Source: Devosia equisanguinis
GTDB taxonomy: Bacteria; Pseudomonadota; Alphaproteobacteria; Rhizobiales; Hyphomicrobiaceae
Length of the DNA stretch: 32,314 nt
NCBI GenBank assembly: GCA_945903565.1
Contig: CAMDPA010000005.1
Location: 1 to 32,314 of the forward strand
Direction of reading: 5' to 3'
Below the pieces are notes generated by a model, which was not told the origin of the DNA, did no database searches, and was given only the letters and a program-made list of their open reading frames with translations. Positions 16,917 through 26,822 of the stretch are shown here, piece by piece. Every line of letters begins with the position of its first letter. Positions within the stretch are counted from its first letter, which is position 1. Both the position numbers and the translations under genes were made by a program.

Positions 16917-18365
16917 TCAGCTTTTCCGCCGCAACCTCGCCGCATAGAACCCGTCCATGCCGCCGTGCTCCGGTGATGTCCCAGGCGTGTGAAACGGCAT
17001 CGTGCGCAGATCGCCGGCGGCAGTGATCCAGGCGGGATCGATGCCGGTAACGTCATCGGTGATCGGCTCGCGCGCGAGGTCGGGATTGCCAGCGAGAATC
17101 CGCTCGATCTGCCGTTCGCCTTCCTCCGGCTCCAGCGAGCAGGTGCAGTAGACGATCAGGCCACCCGGGCGGACGAGGGTGATGGCGTGGTCGAGCAGGT
17201 GCGTCTGCAGATCGACGAGCTGGGCCATGTCCGTCGCGCGCTTCAGGTGAAGAATGTCGGGATGGCGGCGGATCGTGCCGGTGGCGGTGCAGGGCGCATC
17301 GAGCAGCACGGCGTCGAACGGCTGTTCCGGCCGCCAGGTCAGCACGTCGGCGGCGACGATCTCGGCCTGAAGCTGCAGCCGGGCCATGTTCTGGTGCACA
17401 CGCTCCAAGCGTTGGGGCGTGAGATCGACGGCGGTGACAAGGGCGCCGCCGGCGGCGAGCTGGGCGGACTTGCCGCCGGGCGCCGCGCACAAGTCGGCGA
17501 CACGCTGGCCGCTTATGCCGCCAAGCAGGCGGGCCGGAAGAGCGGCGGCGGCGTCCTGAACCCACCACGCCCCTTCGGCAAAGCCGGGCAACTCGTCGAC
17601 GCGGGCACCGGGGTTTGCAAGGCGCACGGTGCCCGTGCGCAGTAGCTCACCACCCAGGCGGGTGGCCCATTCGGCGGCTTCCGATGGAGTTTTGATGGTC
17701 AAATCGAGCGCTGGCTCCTCCAGCGACGCGCGGGCGATGTGGTCGGCGCTTGCTTCTCCGTAGGCTGAGCTCCACCTCGTCCACATCCACGCGGGGATGT
17801 TCTGGCGAGCGCCCGGCAACGTCGCCAGGATCTCCCGGCCGCGCTCGGAGGTGCGGCGGAGGACGGCGTTCGTCAGCCGGTCGAAACGGCGGGCGCCGCG
17901 GTCACGGCGGGCCTGATCGACGGCGATGCTGATGACGGCGTGCGGCGCGATCTCGAGCACCACGAGTTGGGCCGCAGCGCACAACAGAATCGGCGACAGC
18001 AGCCCGCGATCCTCTGGCAGTGGCTTTTCGATGAAGGTGGCGACGACGGCCTCCAGCTCGCCTTTGCGGCGCAGCACCGTGGTGGCGATCAGGCGGGCGA
18101 GCGCGCGATCGCGCGGGGCCAGCGCCGCGCCGGGGCCGGAAGAGAATTCGGTGGCAAGCGCATCGTCGAGTGCGCGGCCACGGTCCAGCACTGCGGAGAC
18201 GAGGCGAACGGCAAGCGCGCGCAAGTCATAGCCAGGTGCGGATGGCGCAGGGGCTGCCGTGCTCTCTTTATTGCGTTCGCCATGCTTGCCGCCATGGCGG
18301 CGATCCGGGCCCTGGCCATGGGGGCGCCGCTTGAAGCCCGGCTTGGCCGGTGGCTGGGTGGGCAT
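16917..18365 (-). CDS. RsmB/NOP family class I SAM-dependent RNA (cytosine-5) methyltransferase
   Basis: NusB-like N-terminal region; VADLCAAPGGKSAQLA, DAVLLDAPCTATGTIRRHPDI, GGLIVYCTCSLEPEEGE. Confidence 0.94.
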   Translation of the reverse strand: MPTQPPAKPGFKRRPHGQGPDRRHGGKHGERNKESTAAPAPSAPGYDLRALAVRLVSAVLDRGRALDDALATEFSSGPGAALAPRDRALARLIATTVLRRKGELEAVVATFIEKPLPEDRGLLSPILLCAAAQLVVLEIAPHAVISIAVDQARRDRGARRFDRLTNAVLRRTSERGREILATLPGARQNIPAWMWTRWSSAYGEASADHIARASLEEPALDLTIKTPSEAAEWATRLGGELLRTGTVRLANPGARVDELPGFAEGAWWVQDAAAALPARLLGGISGQRVADLCAAPGGKSAQLAAGGALVTAVDLTPQRLERVHQNMARLQLQAEIVAADVLTWRPEQPFDAVLLDAPCTATGTIRRHPDILHLKRATDMAQLVDLQTHLLDHAITLVRPGGLIVYCTCSLEPEEGERQIERILAGNPDLAREPITDDVTGIDPAWITAAGDLRTMPFHTPGTSPEHGGMDGFYAARLRRKS

Positions 18366-18374
18366 ACTGTTTCC

Positions 18375-19340
18375 TCAGCCCCAGGGGCCGCTCGAGGGGG
18401 AGGTGTTGCCGGTATTACCGGCCCAGGAGCCGCGTGGCATGTCCCCGGCGATCTCGATCGGACGAGGCGCATCGGCGATCCGCTGCCATTCGACGGCGAG
18501 CTTTTCAAGTTCAGTAATGCGGTTTTCGATGTTCGGATGGGTCTGGAACCAGTTGTCGAAACCGGCGCCGGTCAGCGGGTTGACGATGAAGACGTGGTTG
18601 GCGGCCGGGGCCCTCTCCGCTTCGGGATAGGGCGTCTGGCGGGCGGCGGCGTGGATTTTCTGAAGGGCGGAGGCCAGCCAGCGCGGATTGCCGCAAACGG
18701 CAGCGCCGACGCGATCGGCTTCGTATTCACGCGAACGGCTGACGGCCATTTGTACGAGCATGGCCGCGAATGGCGCGACGAGCACGGCCGCCAACACGCC
18801 GATCCAGCCGAAGCGATTGCCCTGCGGCCGGCTGCCAAACAGGTAGCCGAACTGCAGCACGTTGGCGAACATCGAAATCGCGCCCGCGATGGTGGCGGCA
18901 ACCGTCATCGTCAGCGTGTCGCGGTTGCGGATGTGCGCCAACTCGTGGGCGATGACGCCCGCCAGCTCCTGCCAGCTCAGGGTATCCAGCAGGCCGCTCG
19001 ATACCGCGACCGCCGAGTTGGCGGGATTGCGGCCAGTGGCGAAAGCATTGGGCTGTGGGCTGTTCAGCAGGTAGACTTTGGGCATCGGCAACCCGGCGCG
19101 CGCCGCGAGCGTGGCAACGAGTTCGTGCAGACGCGGGGCGTCGGCATGAGAGACCGGCTGCGCCTTGAACATCTTGAGAACGACGGTGTCCGAGTTCCAA
19201 AAGGCGAAGGCATTGGTGCCAAGCGCGATCACGAAGGCGATCACCATGCCTTCCCTGCCGCCAACCACGGCGCCCATGGCGACGAAAATGCCGGTCAGGA
19301 CGATGATCAGCAGGCCGGTCCTGGCGAAGTTGGTCGGCAT
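18375..19340 (-). CDS. htpX: Zinc metalloprotease HtpX homologue (M48B)
   Basis: PKVYLLNSPQPNAFATGRNPANSAVAVSSGLL; GVIAHELAHIRNRDTL zinc motif; SRSREYEADRVGA. Confidence 0.95.
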   Translation of the reverse strand: MPTNFARTGLLIIVLTGIFVAMGAVVGGREGMVIAFVIALGTNAFAFWNSDTVVLKMFKAQPVSHADAPRLHELVATLAARAGLPMPKVYLLNSPQPNAFATGRNPANSAVAVSSGLLDTLSWQELAGVIAHELAHIRNRDTLTMTVAATIAGAISMFANVLQFGYLFGSRPQGNRFGWIGVLAAVLVAPFAAMLVQMAVSRSREYEADRVGAAVCGNPRWLASALQKIHAAARQTPYPEAERAPAANHVFIVNPLTGAGFDNWFQTHPNIENRITELEKLAVEWQRIADAPRPIEIAGDMPRGSWAGNTGNTSPSSGPWG

Positions 19341-19441
19341 TGCAGTTCGAAGCCTCCCAGGCTTGATCGACGGCTACTTAGCCAGGCTGTCGTCATGCTA
19401 TATGGGAAGGCAGCACGCAATCCACCACTGAGATCGGTTAC

Positions 19442-19687
19442 ATGACCAAGGCGGAACATGGCGCCCAGACGGCCAACCCTTCGGCCGTAGCGACGCCAGC
19501 AGAAGGGGCCGCGCGAAATCTGCCCCCGGCGGCGCAGCGGGCGCTTGCCGAGGCGGCGGAGCGGCGGGCGCGTCAGGACGAAGAGCGCGCGCGGGCGGCG
19601 GCGGCAGCCGAGCTTGGCGGCCGCAGCGGTCCCGATCCCGTACGCTACGGCGACTGGGAGAATGGCGGCATCGCGTCGGATTTCTGA
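19442..19687 (+). CDS. DUF1674 / SDHAF4-like protein
   Basis: C-terminal GGRSGPDPVRYGDWENGGIASDF matches the DUF1674/SDHAF4 signature. Confidence 0.9.
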   Translation: MTKAEHGAQTANPSAVATPAEGAARNLPPAAQRALAEAAERRARQDEERARAAAAAELGGRSGPDPVRYGDWENGGIASDF

Positions 19688-20009
19688 GGGCCCCGGCCCA
19701 GAGGGCTGAACCGCCCCCCGACATCGGGGCGTTCGGATTTGGAGCGTTCCAGCGTGGGACAGTCCCATGGCTGACGGTAGGGTTTTGCTCAGATCTCAGA
19801 CGGAGCAGGCATGGTTGGCACGCGCTTGGCCCGGGCGTTCGGGCCTGCAGGCCGCCTCTTCGCCCATTCTGCTTCCTTTCGGCACGCCATTAATAGCCTG
19901 TAAACCGATCTGAAAGGTGGGCGGCGGCCTTCCGGCGGCGGCGGCACCGGCAGGCATCGCGATTGCATTCCTCCCTGGCAAGTCAATGCCACCCCGCAGG
20001 GAGCCCCCC

Positions 20010-21302
20010 ATGTTCAAGTCCCCGATCACCGCCGCCTCCAAGTTCCATAGCGACGAGAAGGGCAGCGTCGCCATCCTGTTCGGTCTGACGGCGGTCGTGG
20101 TGACGATGGCGGTCGGTATGGCATTCGACATCGGTCGGTCGATGTCGTCCAAGACCAAGGTTGCTCAGGCGGCCGACGCCGCAGCGCTTGCTGCCGCTAA
20201 GGGCTTGAGGCTCGAGGGCCTGAGCGAGGCCGAGGCCATTACGCTGGCCAAGAAAGTATTCGCCGAGAACATGCGCCACGGCAGCGGCAATTGGACGAAG
20301 ATCGACTCCGTGAACGTTACCATCGACCGCAATACGAGCCAGGCCACCGTCGACGTCAAGTCGCACGTGCCCACGACGTTTGCCGGTGTCGCCGGTATCG
20401 AAAAGATGAGTTCGCCGGGCACCGCCACCGCGCTGTTCGAGAGCCGCGACATCGAGGTCAGCATCCAGCTCGATCTTACCGGCTCGATGTGCAACCCCTG
20501 CTCGAAGCTGGATGACCTCAAGGAGGCGACCAAGGATCTGGTCGACATCCTGATCCCGTCGTCGCCGACGGCTCAGAAGGTGCGGGTTGCGTTTGCTCCG
20601 TTCTCGGCTGGTGTCAATGTCGGTTCGTACATCCGCGACGTGAACGGCAATCGCGCCTCGGCCAACAACTGCGTGTACGAGCGCAAGACGGCGACCAACG
20701 CGCTGAGCGACGCCGTGCCCGAGGGTGACGATGCCTTCAAGATCCGGTCCGACCTGACCGGTGCCGTTCAGCCTTGCCCGAACGCCGAGATCGTGCCGCT
20801 GACCGACAAACGCGAAGTACTGAAGACCGCAGTCGATGGCTACCGGGCGACATCTTCGACCGCCGGGCATCTCGGCACATCATGGGCCTGGTATCTCCTC
20901 TCGCCGAAGTGGAAGGACATCTGGCCCACTGCTAGCACGCCAGTGGAGTACGGCACGGCGAAAACCGACAAGATCGTGATCCTGATGACGGACGGCGCCT
21001 ACAATACGATCGGCGGCGTCATGTACGGCGACAACTCCGCTCAAGCGGTTCAGTCTCGCAACATGTCGGTCGAACTGTGCACCGCCATGAAGAATCTGAA
21101 GAATGAAGACATGAAGGATGCGAACATCAGGGTCTACACCGTCGGCTTCAAGCTCGACTCGCCGAGTGCGGTTGCCACGCTTAAAGCCTGCGCCGGCCGC
21201 AAGGGCACCTCGCACGTGGGCTTCCACTTCGAGGCGACCGATGGCGAGGAGTTGCGCGCCGCCTTCAACAACATCGCCACCGACATCATGCGGCACTCTT
21301 GA
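20010..21302 (+). CDS. TadG-like Tad-pilus assembly protein with vWA domain
   Basis: EKGSVAILFGLTAVVVTMAVGMAFDIGRSMSSKTKVAQAADAAALAAAKG is a TadE/G-like N-terminus; MIDAS-like LDLTGSM and later KIVILMTDGAYN. ATG 20010 preferred over the ORF start at 19917. Confidence 0.85.
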   Translation: MFKSPITAASKFHSDEKGSVAILFGLTAVVVTMAVGMAFDIGRSMSSKTKVAQAADAAALAAAKGLRLEGLSEAEAITLAKKVFAENMRHGSGNWTKIDSVNVTIDRNTSQATVDVKSHVPTTFAGVAGIEKMSSPGTATALFESRDIEVSIQLDLTGSMCNPCSKLDDLKEATKDLVDILIPSSPTAQKVRVAFAPFSAGVNVGSYIRDVNGNRASANNCVYERKTATNALSDAVPEGDDAFKIRSDLTGAVQPCPNAEIVPLTDKREVLKTAVDGYRATSSTAGHLGTSWAWYLLSPKWKDIWPTASTPVEYGTAKTDKIVILMTDGAYNTIGGVMYGDNSAQAVQSRNMSVELCTAMKNLKNEDMKDANIRVYTVGFKLDSPSAVATLKACAGRKGTSHVGFHFEATDGEELRAAFNNIATDIMRHS

Positions 21303-21346
21303 CGAACTGAGGGTTCGGCCCGCCGTCGCAAAATCCATGGCAATTG

Positions 21347-21373
21347 AAAAGGGGCGCTTCGGCGCCCCTTTTT
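21347..21373. terminator. Bidirectional terminator between convergent TadG-like gene and acs
   Basis: aaaaggggcgc-ttc-ggcgccccttttt: GC stem with UUCG-type loop, A-run 5' and T-run 3'. Confidence 0.85.
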
Positions 21374-21399
21374 GCAAGGTCGTTCCAATCGCTCGTACG

Positions 21400-23349
21400 T
21401 CAGCCCGCCGCCCGCTTGTTCAGCCGGTTGTTCACGAGATCATCGACGACGCTGGGGTCGGCCAGCGTCGTGGTGTCGCCGAGATTGGTGAAATCGTCCT
21501 CGGCGATCTTGCGCAGGATGCGGCGCATGATCTTGCCGGAACGTGTCTTGGGCAGACCCGGCGCAAACTGGATGACATCGGGCGAGGCTGTTGGACCGAT
21601 CACCTTACGGACGGTGGCGACGAGTTCCTTCTTGAGTTCGTCGGTGCCAGGCGTGCCGGTCATCAGCGTGACGTAGCAGTAGATGCCCTGGCCCTTGAGA
21701 TCGTGCGGGTAACCCACGACCGCGGCCTCCGCGACGGCAGGATGCGAGACCAGCGCGCTTTCGACTTCCGCCGTGCCCAAGCGGTGGCCCGATACGTTCA
21801 GCACGTCGTCGACTCGGCCGGTGATCCAGTAGTAGCCGTCGGCGTCGCGGCGGCAGCCGTCGCCCGTGAAGTACGTGCCGGGATAGGCCGAGAAGTACGT
21901 CTCGAGGAAGCGCTTGTGGTCGCCGTAGACCGTGCGCATCTGGCCGGGCCAGCTATCGAGGATCACGAGATTGCCGGTCGCTTCGCCTTCCAGGAAGTTG
22001 CCCTTGTCGTCGACCAGAGCGGGCTTGCAGCCGAAGAACGGGCGGGTGGCCGAACCGGGCTTGGTCTTGGTTGCGCCGGGCAGCGGCGTAATCAGGATGC
22101 CGCCGGTTTCGGTTTGCCACCACGTATCGACGATCGGGCAGCGGCTGTCGCCGACGACGCGGTGATACCACTCCCAGGCTTCCGGGTTGATCGGCTCGCC
22201 AACCGAGCCGAGCAGGCGCAACGAGGTCCGGCTGGCGCGTTTGACGAAGTCGTCGCCGGCGCCCATCAGCGCGCGAAGTGCGGTCGGCGCGGTGTAGAAG
22301 ATGTTGACCTTCCACTTGTCGATGACGTGCCAGAACCGCGAGGCCGTCGGATAGTTCGGCACGCCTTCGAACATCAGCGAGGTCGCGCCGTTGGCGAGCG
22401 GTCCGTACACGATGTAGCTGTGACCGGTGATCCAGCCGACGTCGGCGGTGCACCAGTAGACGTCGCCGTCATGGTAGTCGAACACGTACTGGTGGGTCAT
22501 CGAGGCGTAGACGAGATAGCCGCCGGTCGTATGCAGCACGCCTTTCGGTTTGCCGGTCGAGCCGGAGGTGTAGAGAATGAACAGCGGGTCCTCCGCGCTC
22601 ATTTCCGTTGGTGGGCAGTCGGCATTGACCTTGACCAGCTCCTCGTGGAGCCAGACGTCGCGCCCCGCGGTCCACGGCACGGGGTTGGCGGTGCGGCGTA
22701 CGACCAGCACCTTCGCCACGCCCTTCGATTTGGCCACGGCTTCGTCGGTGTTCTTCTTGAGCGGGATCGGGCGGCCGCCGCGCACGCCTTCGTCCGAGGT
22801 GATGACGAACGTCGATTCGGCGTCGTCGATGCGGCCGGCAAGACTGTCGGGCGAGAAGCCGCCGAACACGACGGAGTGAACCGCACCGATGCGCGCGCAG
22901 GCCAGCATCGCGTAGGTCGCCTCGGGGATCATCGGCAGGTAGATGGTGACGCGGTCGCCCTTCTTGACGCCGTTCGCCTTCAGCACGTTTGCGAACTTGC
23001 AGACCCGCTCGTGAAGCTGCCGGTAGGTGATCTTCTCGTCCTGGGTCGGGTCGTCGCCCTCCCAGATCAGGGCAACCTGGTCGCCGCGCTTGGCGAGGTG
23101 CCGGTCGATGCAGTTGGCGCTGACGTTGAGGGTGCCGTCCTCGTACCATTTGATCGAGACGTCGGGTGGGCCATAGGTCGTGTTCTTGACCTTGGTATAC
23201 GGTTTGATCCAATCGAGACGCTTGCCCATCTCGCCCCAGAACCCGGTGGGATCGTCGATCGAGCGCTTGTACATTTCCTTGTACTTGGCATCGTCGACGA
23301 AGGCGCGGCTGGCCCACTCAGGCGGCACGGCATAGATCTTCTCGGACAT
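21400..23349 (-). CDS. acs: Acetyl-CoA synthetase
   Basis: [63 protein letters not shown]...[42 protein letters not shown]...[15 protein letters not shown]. Confidence 0.98.
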   Translation of the reverse strand: MSEKIYAVPPEWASRAFVDDAKYKEMYKRSIDDPTGFWGEMGKRLDWIKPYTKVKNTTYGPPDVSIKWYEDGTLNVSANCIDRHLAKRGDQVALIWEGDDPTQDEKITYRQLHERVCKFANVLKANGVKKGDRVTIYLPMIPEATYAMLACARIGAVHSVVFGGFSPDSLAGRIDDAESTFVITSDEGVRGGRPIPLKKNTDEAVAKSKGVAKVLVVRRTANPVPWTAGRDVWLHEELVKVNADCPPTEMSAEDPLFILYTSGSTGKPKGVLHTTGGYLVYASMTHQYVFDYHDGDVYWCTADVGWITGHSYIVYGPLANGATSLMFEGVPNYPTASRFWHVIDKWKVNIFYTAPTALRALMGAGDDFVKRASRTSLRLLGSVGEPINPEAWEWYHRVVGDSRCPIVDTWWQTETGGILITPLPGATKTKPGSATRPFFGCKPALVDDKGNFLEGEATGNLVILDSWPGQMRTVYGDHKRFLETYFSAYPGTYFTGDGCRRDADGYYWITGRVDDVLNVSGHRLGTAEVESALVSHPAVAEAAVVGYPHDLKGQGIYCYVTLMTGTPGTDELKKELVATVRKVIGPTASPDVIQFAPGLPKTRSGKIMRRILRKIAEDDFTNLGDTTTLADPSVVDDLVNNRLNKRAAG

Positions 23350-23470
23350 GGTCGGTGTTCCCTTGCATTATTTGTGTGCCGCCGGTGCCGGCAGTGTGTG
23401 GCCAAAATCTAGGAAATCGAAGGGGCTGTCGGCAACCACCCCGTTGGTCGAATAGTGGGGCTTGCCGTTG

Positions 23471-24196
23471 TCAGGCGGCGACCGCCGGTTTTGGGGAGGC
23501 AACATCGCTTTCGTTCGGGCTGCTCGAGCCCGTCAGTCCTCGGCGATCGAAGATCAAGTCCTCGTCCTTGCGGTGGATCATGGTGTTCAATATCTCGATT
23601 GCCTCCTGCATCACCGGATCGAGTTCGGCGACGCATGTGCGGCGGACATCAAATGCACGGTCGCGAAGCGCGTTTCCCAGGCGTGCCGTAGAATACGGAG
23701 CGGCCGATTTCTTGAAATCCTCCACGACCTGCTGGGTTGCCAACAACAGGTGCTCGAAGTTTTCCTGTTCGATTGTGCCGAGCTTCTCGAAGACGACGAC
23801 GAACTGCATCCGTGCGCCGGGGCAGTAGGCGATCAAGCCGGCGTGCGAGGACTGGATGTTTTCGCTGACCAGTTGGCGGCGCACAGCGGCGCGAATCCGG
23901 CTGATCTCCTTCCATTGGAAATCCCGGGCTGCAGTGAAATCTAGCCGATCCGGATTGCGCGCGGCAATCTGGCTCGTTTCGACGAAGCATGCCTGGACCT
24001 CCTCGAAGATCGACAGCGTGATCTCGCGCCAGCGCTCCAGGTTCGAGATGAGCTTCGCCGCGGCGAACCGGATCTGGTCGGCCTGCTGGCGCCGCGCAAA
24101 ACTGCGCTCCTTGCGCCAGCCGAGACAGAGCGGCAGCAGCGTAATGGCGAGGCCGACGATCTTGACGATGTCCTCAAGCTTCAGCCAGTTCGGCAT
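23471..24196 (-). CDS. Hypothetical protein with one N-terminal hydrophobic segment
   Basis: 241-codon ORF; IVKIVGLAITLLPLCLGW followed by an Arg/Glu-rich helical region; 1 nt from the stop of the upstream DUF1761 gene. Confidence 0.7.
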   Translation of the reverse strand: MPNWLKLEDIVKIVGLAITLLPLCLGWRKERSFARRQQADQIRFAAAKLISNLERWREITLSIFEEVQACFVETSQIAARNPDRLDFTAARDFQWKEISRIRAAVRRQLVSENIQSSHAGLIAYCPGARMQFVVVFEKLGTIEQENFEHLLLATQQVVEDFKKSAAPYSTARLGNALRDRAFDVRRTCVAELDPVMQEAIEILNTMIHRKDEDLIFDRRGLTGSSSPNESDVASPKPAVAA

Positions 24197-24197
24197 G

Positions 24198-24614
24198 TCA
24201 CCGAACTCCCAGCCAGCCGATCACCGCGCCTTGCACGATCAGCACGCCGAGCCAGTGCCCCGCGTCGATCAGAGTGAGCGAGCGCTTTGCCCCCTGGTAG
24301 GCGTGGTTGGTCGCGATGGTCGTGGCGACGAAGCCGAGCCAGCAGAAGGCGCCGGAGATCACGCCGTTACGCACGGTGATCTGGCCGGGGCCGAGATGCC
24401 CCATGATGCCAGCCAGCACCCAAGCCATGACCAGCAGGCAGACGCCGGAGATGAGCATCGGCACCAGCATGCCGGTCTTCTGAATGTCTTCCATGGTCTT
24501 GTCGATTGCGGCCATCCATTGCTTCGACAGGATGCCGTACCACGCCCCCCCGAACAGGAAGCCCGCGACGGCGGCTGCCAAGATCGCCCAATAGTTCATG
24601 CCTGCGAATGCCAT
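24198..24614 (-). CDS. DUF1761 family membrane protein
   Basis: MNYWAILAAAVAGFLFGGAWYGILSKQWMAAI...GAFCWLGFVATTIATNHAYQGAKRSLTLIDAGHWLGVLIVQGAVIGWL. ATG 24614 chosen. Confidence 0.88.
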   Translation of the reverse strand: MAFAGMNYWAILAAAVAGFLFGGAWYGILSKQWMAAIDKTMEDIQKTGMLVPMLISGVCLLVMAWVLAGIMGHLGPGQITVRNGVISGAFCWLGFVATTIATNHAYQGAKRSLTLIDAGHWLGVLIVQGAVIGWLGVR

Positions 24615-24687
24615 GGTGAAACGTCCTCCCAACAAATGCTGCGCGTTGATTTCCAGCGCAGCTTAACATGCGGTAGGGGAGGGTCCA

Positions 24688-25404
24688 TCATCCCGCCCGC
24701 CAAACCGCGGTTCGCTTGATCTCGCTGTCCTCGAGTTCACGCGTGACGGGAACCTGGTATTCGCGGAGTTTCTCGAAACGGCCACGCGGGAAATAACTCC
24801 GCTGGGGGTCGCCGATCAGCACGGCGCTGCCCTGGCGAACGGCGTGCTCGATGAAGGTGAGAACCCGGTCGGCGAGTTCGCGCTCGTAAAACAGGTCGCC
24901 GACGATCACGACGTCGAAACCGGTAGGGGGAGCAGCGAGCAGGTCGTCGGCGGTTACGCGCACAGCCGTGGCGTTGACCGCCGCGTTGAGCGCAATCGCT
25001 TCGAGAGCTACGGAATCGATGTCGGCTGCGAGCACATCCCGCGCACCGGCTTTCACCGCAGCAATCGCGGTAAGGCCCGAACCAGCGCCAAGATCGAGCA
25101 CGCGTTGACCCGAAAGGAGGCTTGGTTCATCCAGGAGATAACGCGCGAGCGCCTGGCCTCCGGCCCACGCGAACGCCCAATAGGGCGGCGGCACGTTCAT
25201 CGCGCCGAGTTCTTCCTCGGTCCGTCGCCAGATCGGCAGCGATTCCTCGGCGAGATGAAGCTGTATCTCGGGCACGAGTGGCGGAGCGATCAGACGCGTG
25301 TTCGCGCGGATGAAGGCTTCCCAATCGGTGCTGGACGCAGGCGTCGGTGAGGCCACGTTCAAGCTCCGATCTGGAATTCGATTAGAATTTACGCCAAGCG
25401 CCAA
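24688..25404 (-). CDS. Class I SAM-dependent methyltransferase (COG3897 / ETFB-KMT-like)
   Basis: YWAFAWAGGQALARYLLDEP...VLDLGAGSGLTAIAAVKAGARDVLAADID...VVIVGDLFYERELADRV. Start uncertain (TTG 25404 or GTG 25356). Confidence 0.9.
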   Translation of the reverse strand: MALGVNSNRIPDRSLNVASPTPASSTDWEAFIRANTRLIAPPLVPEIQLHLAEESLPIWRRTEEELGAMNVPPPYWAFAWAGGQALARYLLDEPSLLSGQRVLDLGAGSGLTAIAAVKAGARDVLAADIDSVALEAIALNAAVNATAVRVTADDLLAAPPTGFDVVIVGDLFYERELADRVLTFIEHAVRQGSAVLIGDPQRSYFPRGRFEKLREYQVPVTRELEDSEIKRTAVWRAG

Positions 25405-26027
25405 ACGCGCGCATACTCGACATAACCGATTTCCATGGCCGGCGTGAGGGGCGCGGTGTAGTTGCCGAGCAGCTCCAGCGCGACGGGTGGACGGCGGGCG
25501 GTCGAGCGATCGGCATACAGTACCGTGGCGCCGCGGCGGGATGCGCGCTCGAGGAACCCGCCGACCCGGGTGACGAGATCAGGTTCGTAGAAGAGATCGC
25601 CGATCAGCACGATATCCGCGTCCGGCGAGCTGGCGAGCAAATCGTCCTCGCTGATGCCGAGGTCGACCCCGTTCATCGTCGCGTTGAGGCGGGCTGCGGC
25701 ACACGCCATGGGATCTGTATCGTTGGCCATGGCTTCGCGTGCCCCGGCCTTCAGGGCGGCGATCGAGGAGATGGCGGAACCTGAGCCGACGTCGAGTACG
25801 CTGCGGCCGGCGACTTGATCGGGATTGTCGAGCAGCCAGCGCGCCAAGGCCTGCCCGCCGGACCAGGCGAAGGCCCAGTAGGGACGTTCCGCGCCCAGCT
25901 TTTCCGCACCCAGAAAGATCGAAATCGGTTCGCTGGCGAGGTTGAGGTCGAACTCGGGGACGAGGCCCATTGCGGTGCGTTCGGTTTCTTCACGGACAAA
26001 TCGGTCGGCGGTTTCGGTGCTGGTCAA
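25389..26027 (-). CDS. Class I SAM-dependent methyltransferase, paralogue of the adjacent gene
   Basis: YWAFAWSGGQALARWLLDNP...VLDVGSGSAISSIAALKAGAREAMANDTD...IVLIGDLFYEPDLVTRV. TTG start overlaps the EVE gene stop. Confidence 0.88.
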   Translation of the reverse strand: MTSTETADRFVREETERTAMGLVPEFDLNLASEPISIFLGAEKLGAERPYWAFAWSGGQALARWLLDNPDQVAGRSVLDVGSGSAISSIAALKAGAREAMANDTDPMACAAARLNATMNGVDLGISEDDLLASSPDADIVLIGDLFYEPDLVTRVGGFLERASRRGATVLYADRSTARRPPVALELLGNYTAPLTPAMEIGYVEYARVWRLA

Positions 26028-26491
26028 GCCTGGATCTTTCTGGGGTCAAGTCTGCCCATGCGGCACACCTCGGCCCATTCGTCGGGCGTCACCGGCTGAA
26101 CGGAAAGGCGCATGGACGTGACGAGGCTCATCTTGGCGAGCTTGGGATTGGCCTTCACATCGGCCAGCGTCACCGGAGTGGGCATATCACATACAGCGCG
26201 CACGTCCACGCATTCCCATTTACCGGTGTCGTCGCTGGGGTCTGGACGGGCGAGCAGGGAAATTTCGATGATGCCGACAATCTCCCGGCCTTCGTTGGAA
26301 TGGTAGAAGAATCCGAGGTCGCCGAGCTTCATGGCCCTCATGTTGTTGCGGGCGAGATAGTTGCGCACACCGTTCCACGGCTCGCCCTTCTCGCCACGCG
26401 CCTTGCACATTTCCCATGAGAAAGCGTCGGGCTCGGACTTGAGCAGCCAGTAGTGAGACGATGACGGAGTAATCGTGGTTTTCTTGGCCAT
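26024..26491 (-). CDS. EVE domain-containing protein
   Basis: YWLLKSEPDAFSWEMCKARGEKGEPWNGVRNYLARNNMRAMKLGDLGFFYHSNEGREIVGIIEI is the classic EVE/Thyn1-like sequence. Confidence 0.95.
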   Translation of the reverse strand: MAKKTTITPSSSHYWLLKSEPDAFSWEMCKARGEKGEPWNGVRNYLARNNMRAMKLGDLGFFYHSNEGREIVGIIEISLLARPDPSDDTGKWECVDVRAVCDMPTPVTLADVKANPKLAKMSLVTSMRLSVQPVTPDEWAEVCRMGRLDPRKIQA

Positions 26492-26501
26492 ATTTTCTGC
26501 T

Positions 26502-26822
26502 CTACTCCACAAGCACTTCGAGGCCCTTGCGCTTGATGAGCGCCAAGAGCGTGAGGGCGGGGCCGCTGGGGCGACGTTCGCCACGTTCCCACTGGCTGAT
26601 CAGTCCAGTGGTCACATTCAGGTGCCTGGCGAGAACGGCTTGGCTCACATGCTCGCGTTCGCGCAATGCCTGAATCTCCTTCGGCGACAAATCTTCGACT
26701 TTGGCGAGGCAGAGGGTATCGAACTCGCGCATGGTCGTCTTGGCCATCACGCCGGCCTCGTGGGCATCGGCGGCGGCTTCGTGCACCACACGGGCGATCC
26801 TGCTCGCGTACTTACGTGCCAT
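26502..26822 (-). CDS. XRE-family HTH antitoxin
   Basis: LSPKEIQALREREHVSQAVLARHLNVTTGLISQWERGERRPSGPALTLLALIKRKGLEVL: HTH_3, typical of a type II antitoxin after a RelE-like toxin. Confidence 0.92.
   Translation of the reverse strand: MARKYASRIARVVHEAAADAHEAGVMAKTTMREFDTLCLAKVEDLSPKEIQALREREHVSQAVLARHLNVTTGLISQWERGERRPSGPALTLLALIKRKGLEVLVE

Noticed and set aside
17940-19445. 501-codon ORF antisense to the RsmB-like and htpX genes
   Set aside because: Spans two well-supported opposite-strand genes; no domain-like pattern.
19712-19731. cgcccc...ggggcg hairpin after the DUF1674 gene
   Set aside because: No T-run, so not called as a terminator; structure alone is weak in GC-rich DNA.
21118-23412. 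764-codon plus-strand ORF antisense to acs
   Set aside because: Low-complexity Arg/Gly/Ala/Val/Asp composition and exact shadowing of acs; typical antisense open frame in GC-rich DNA.
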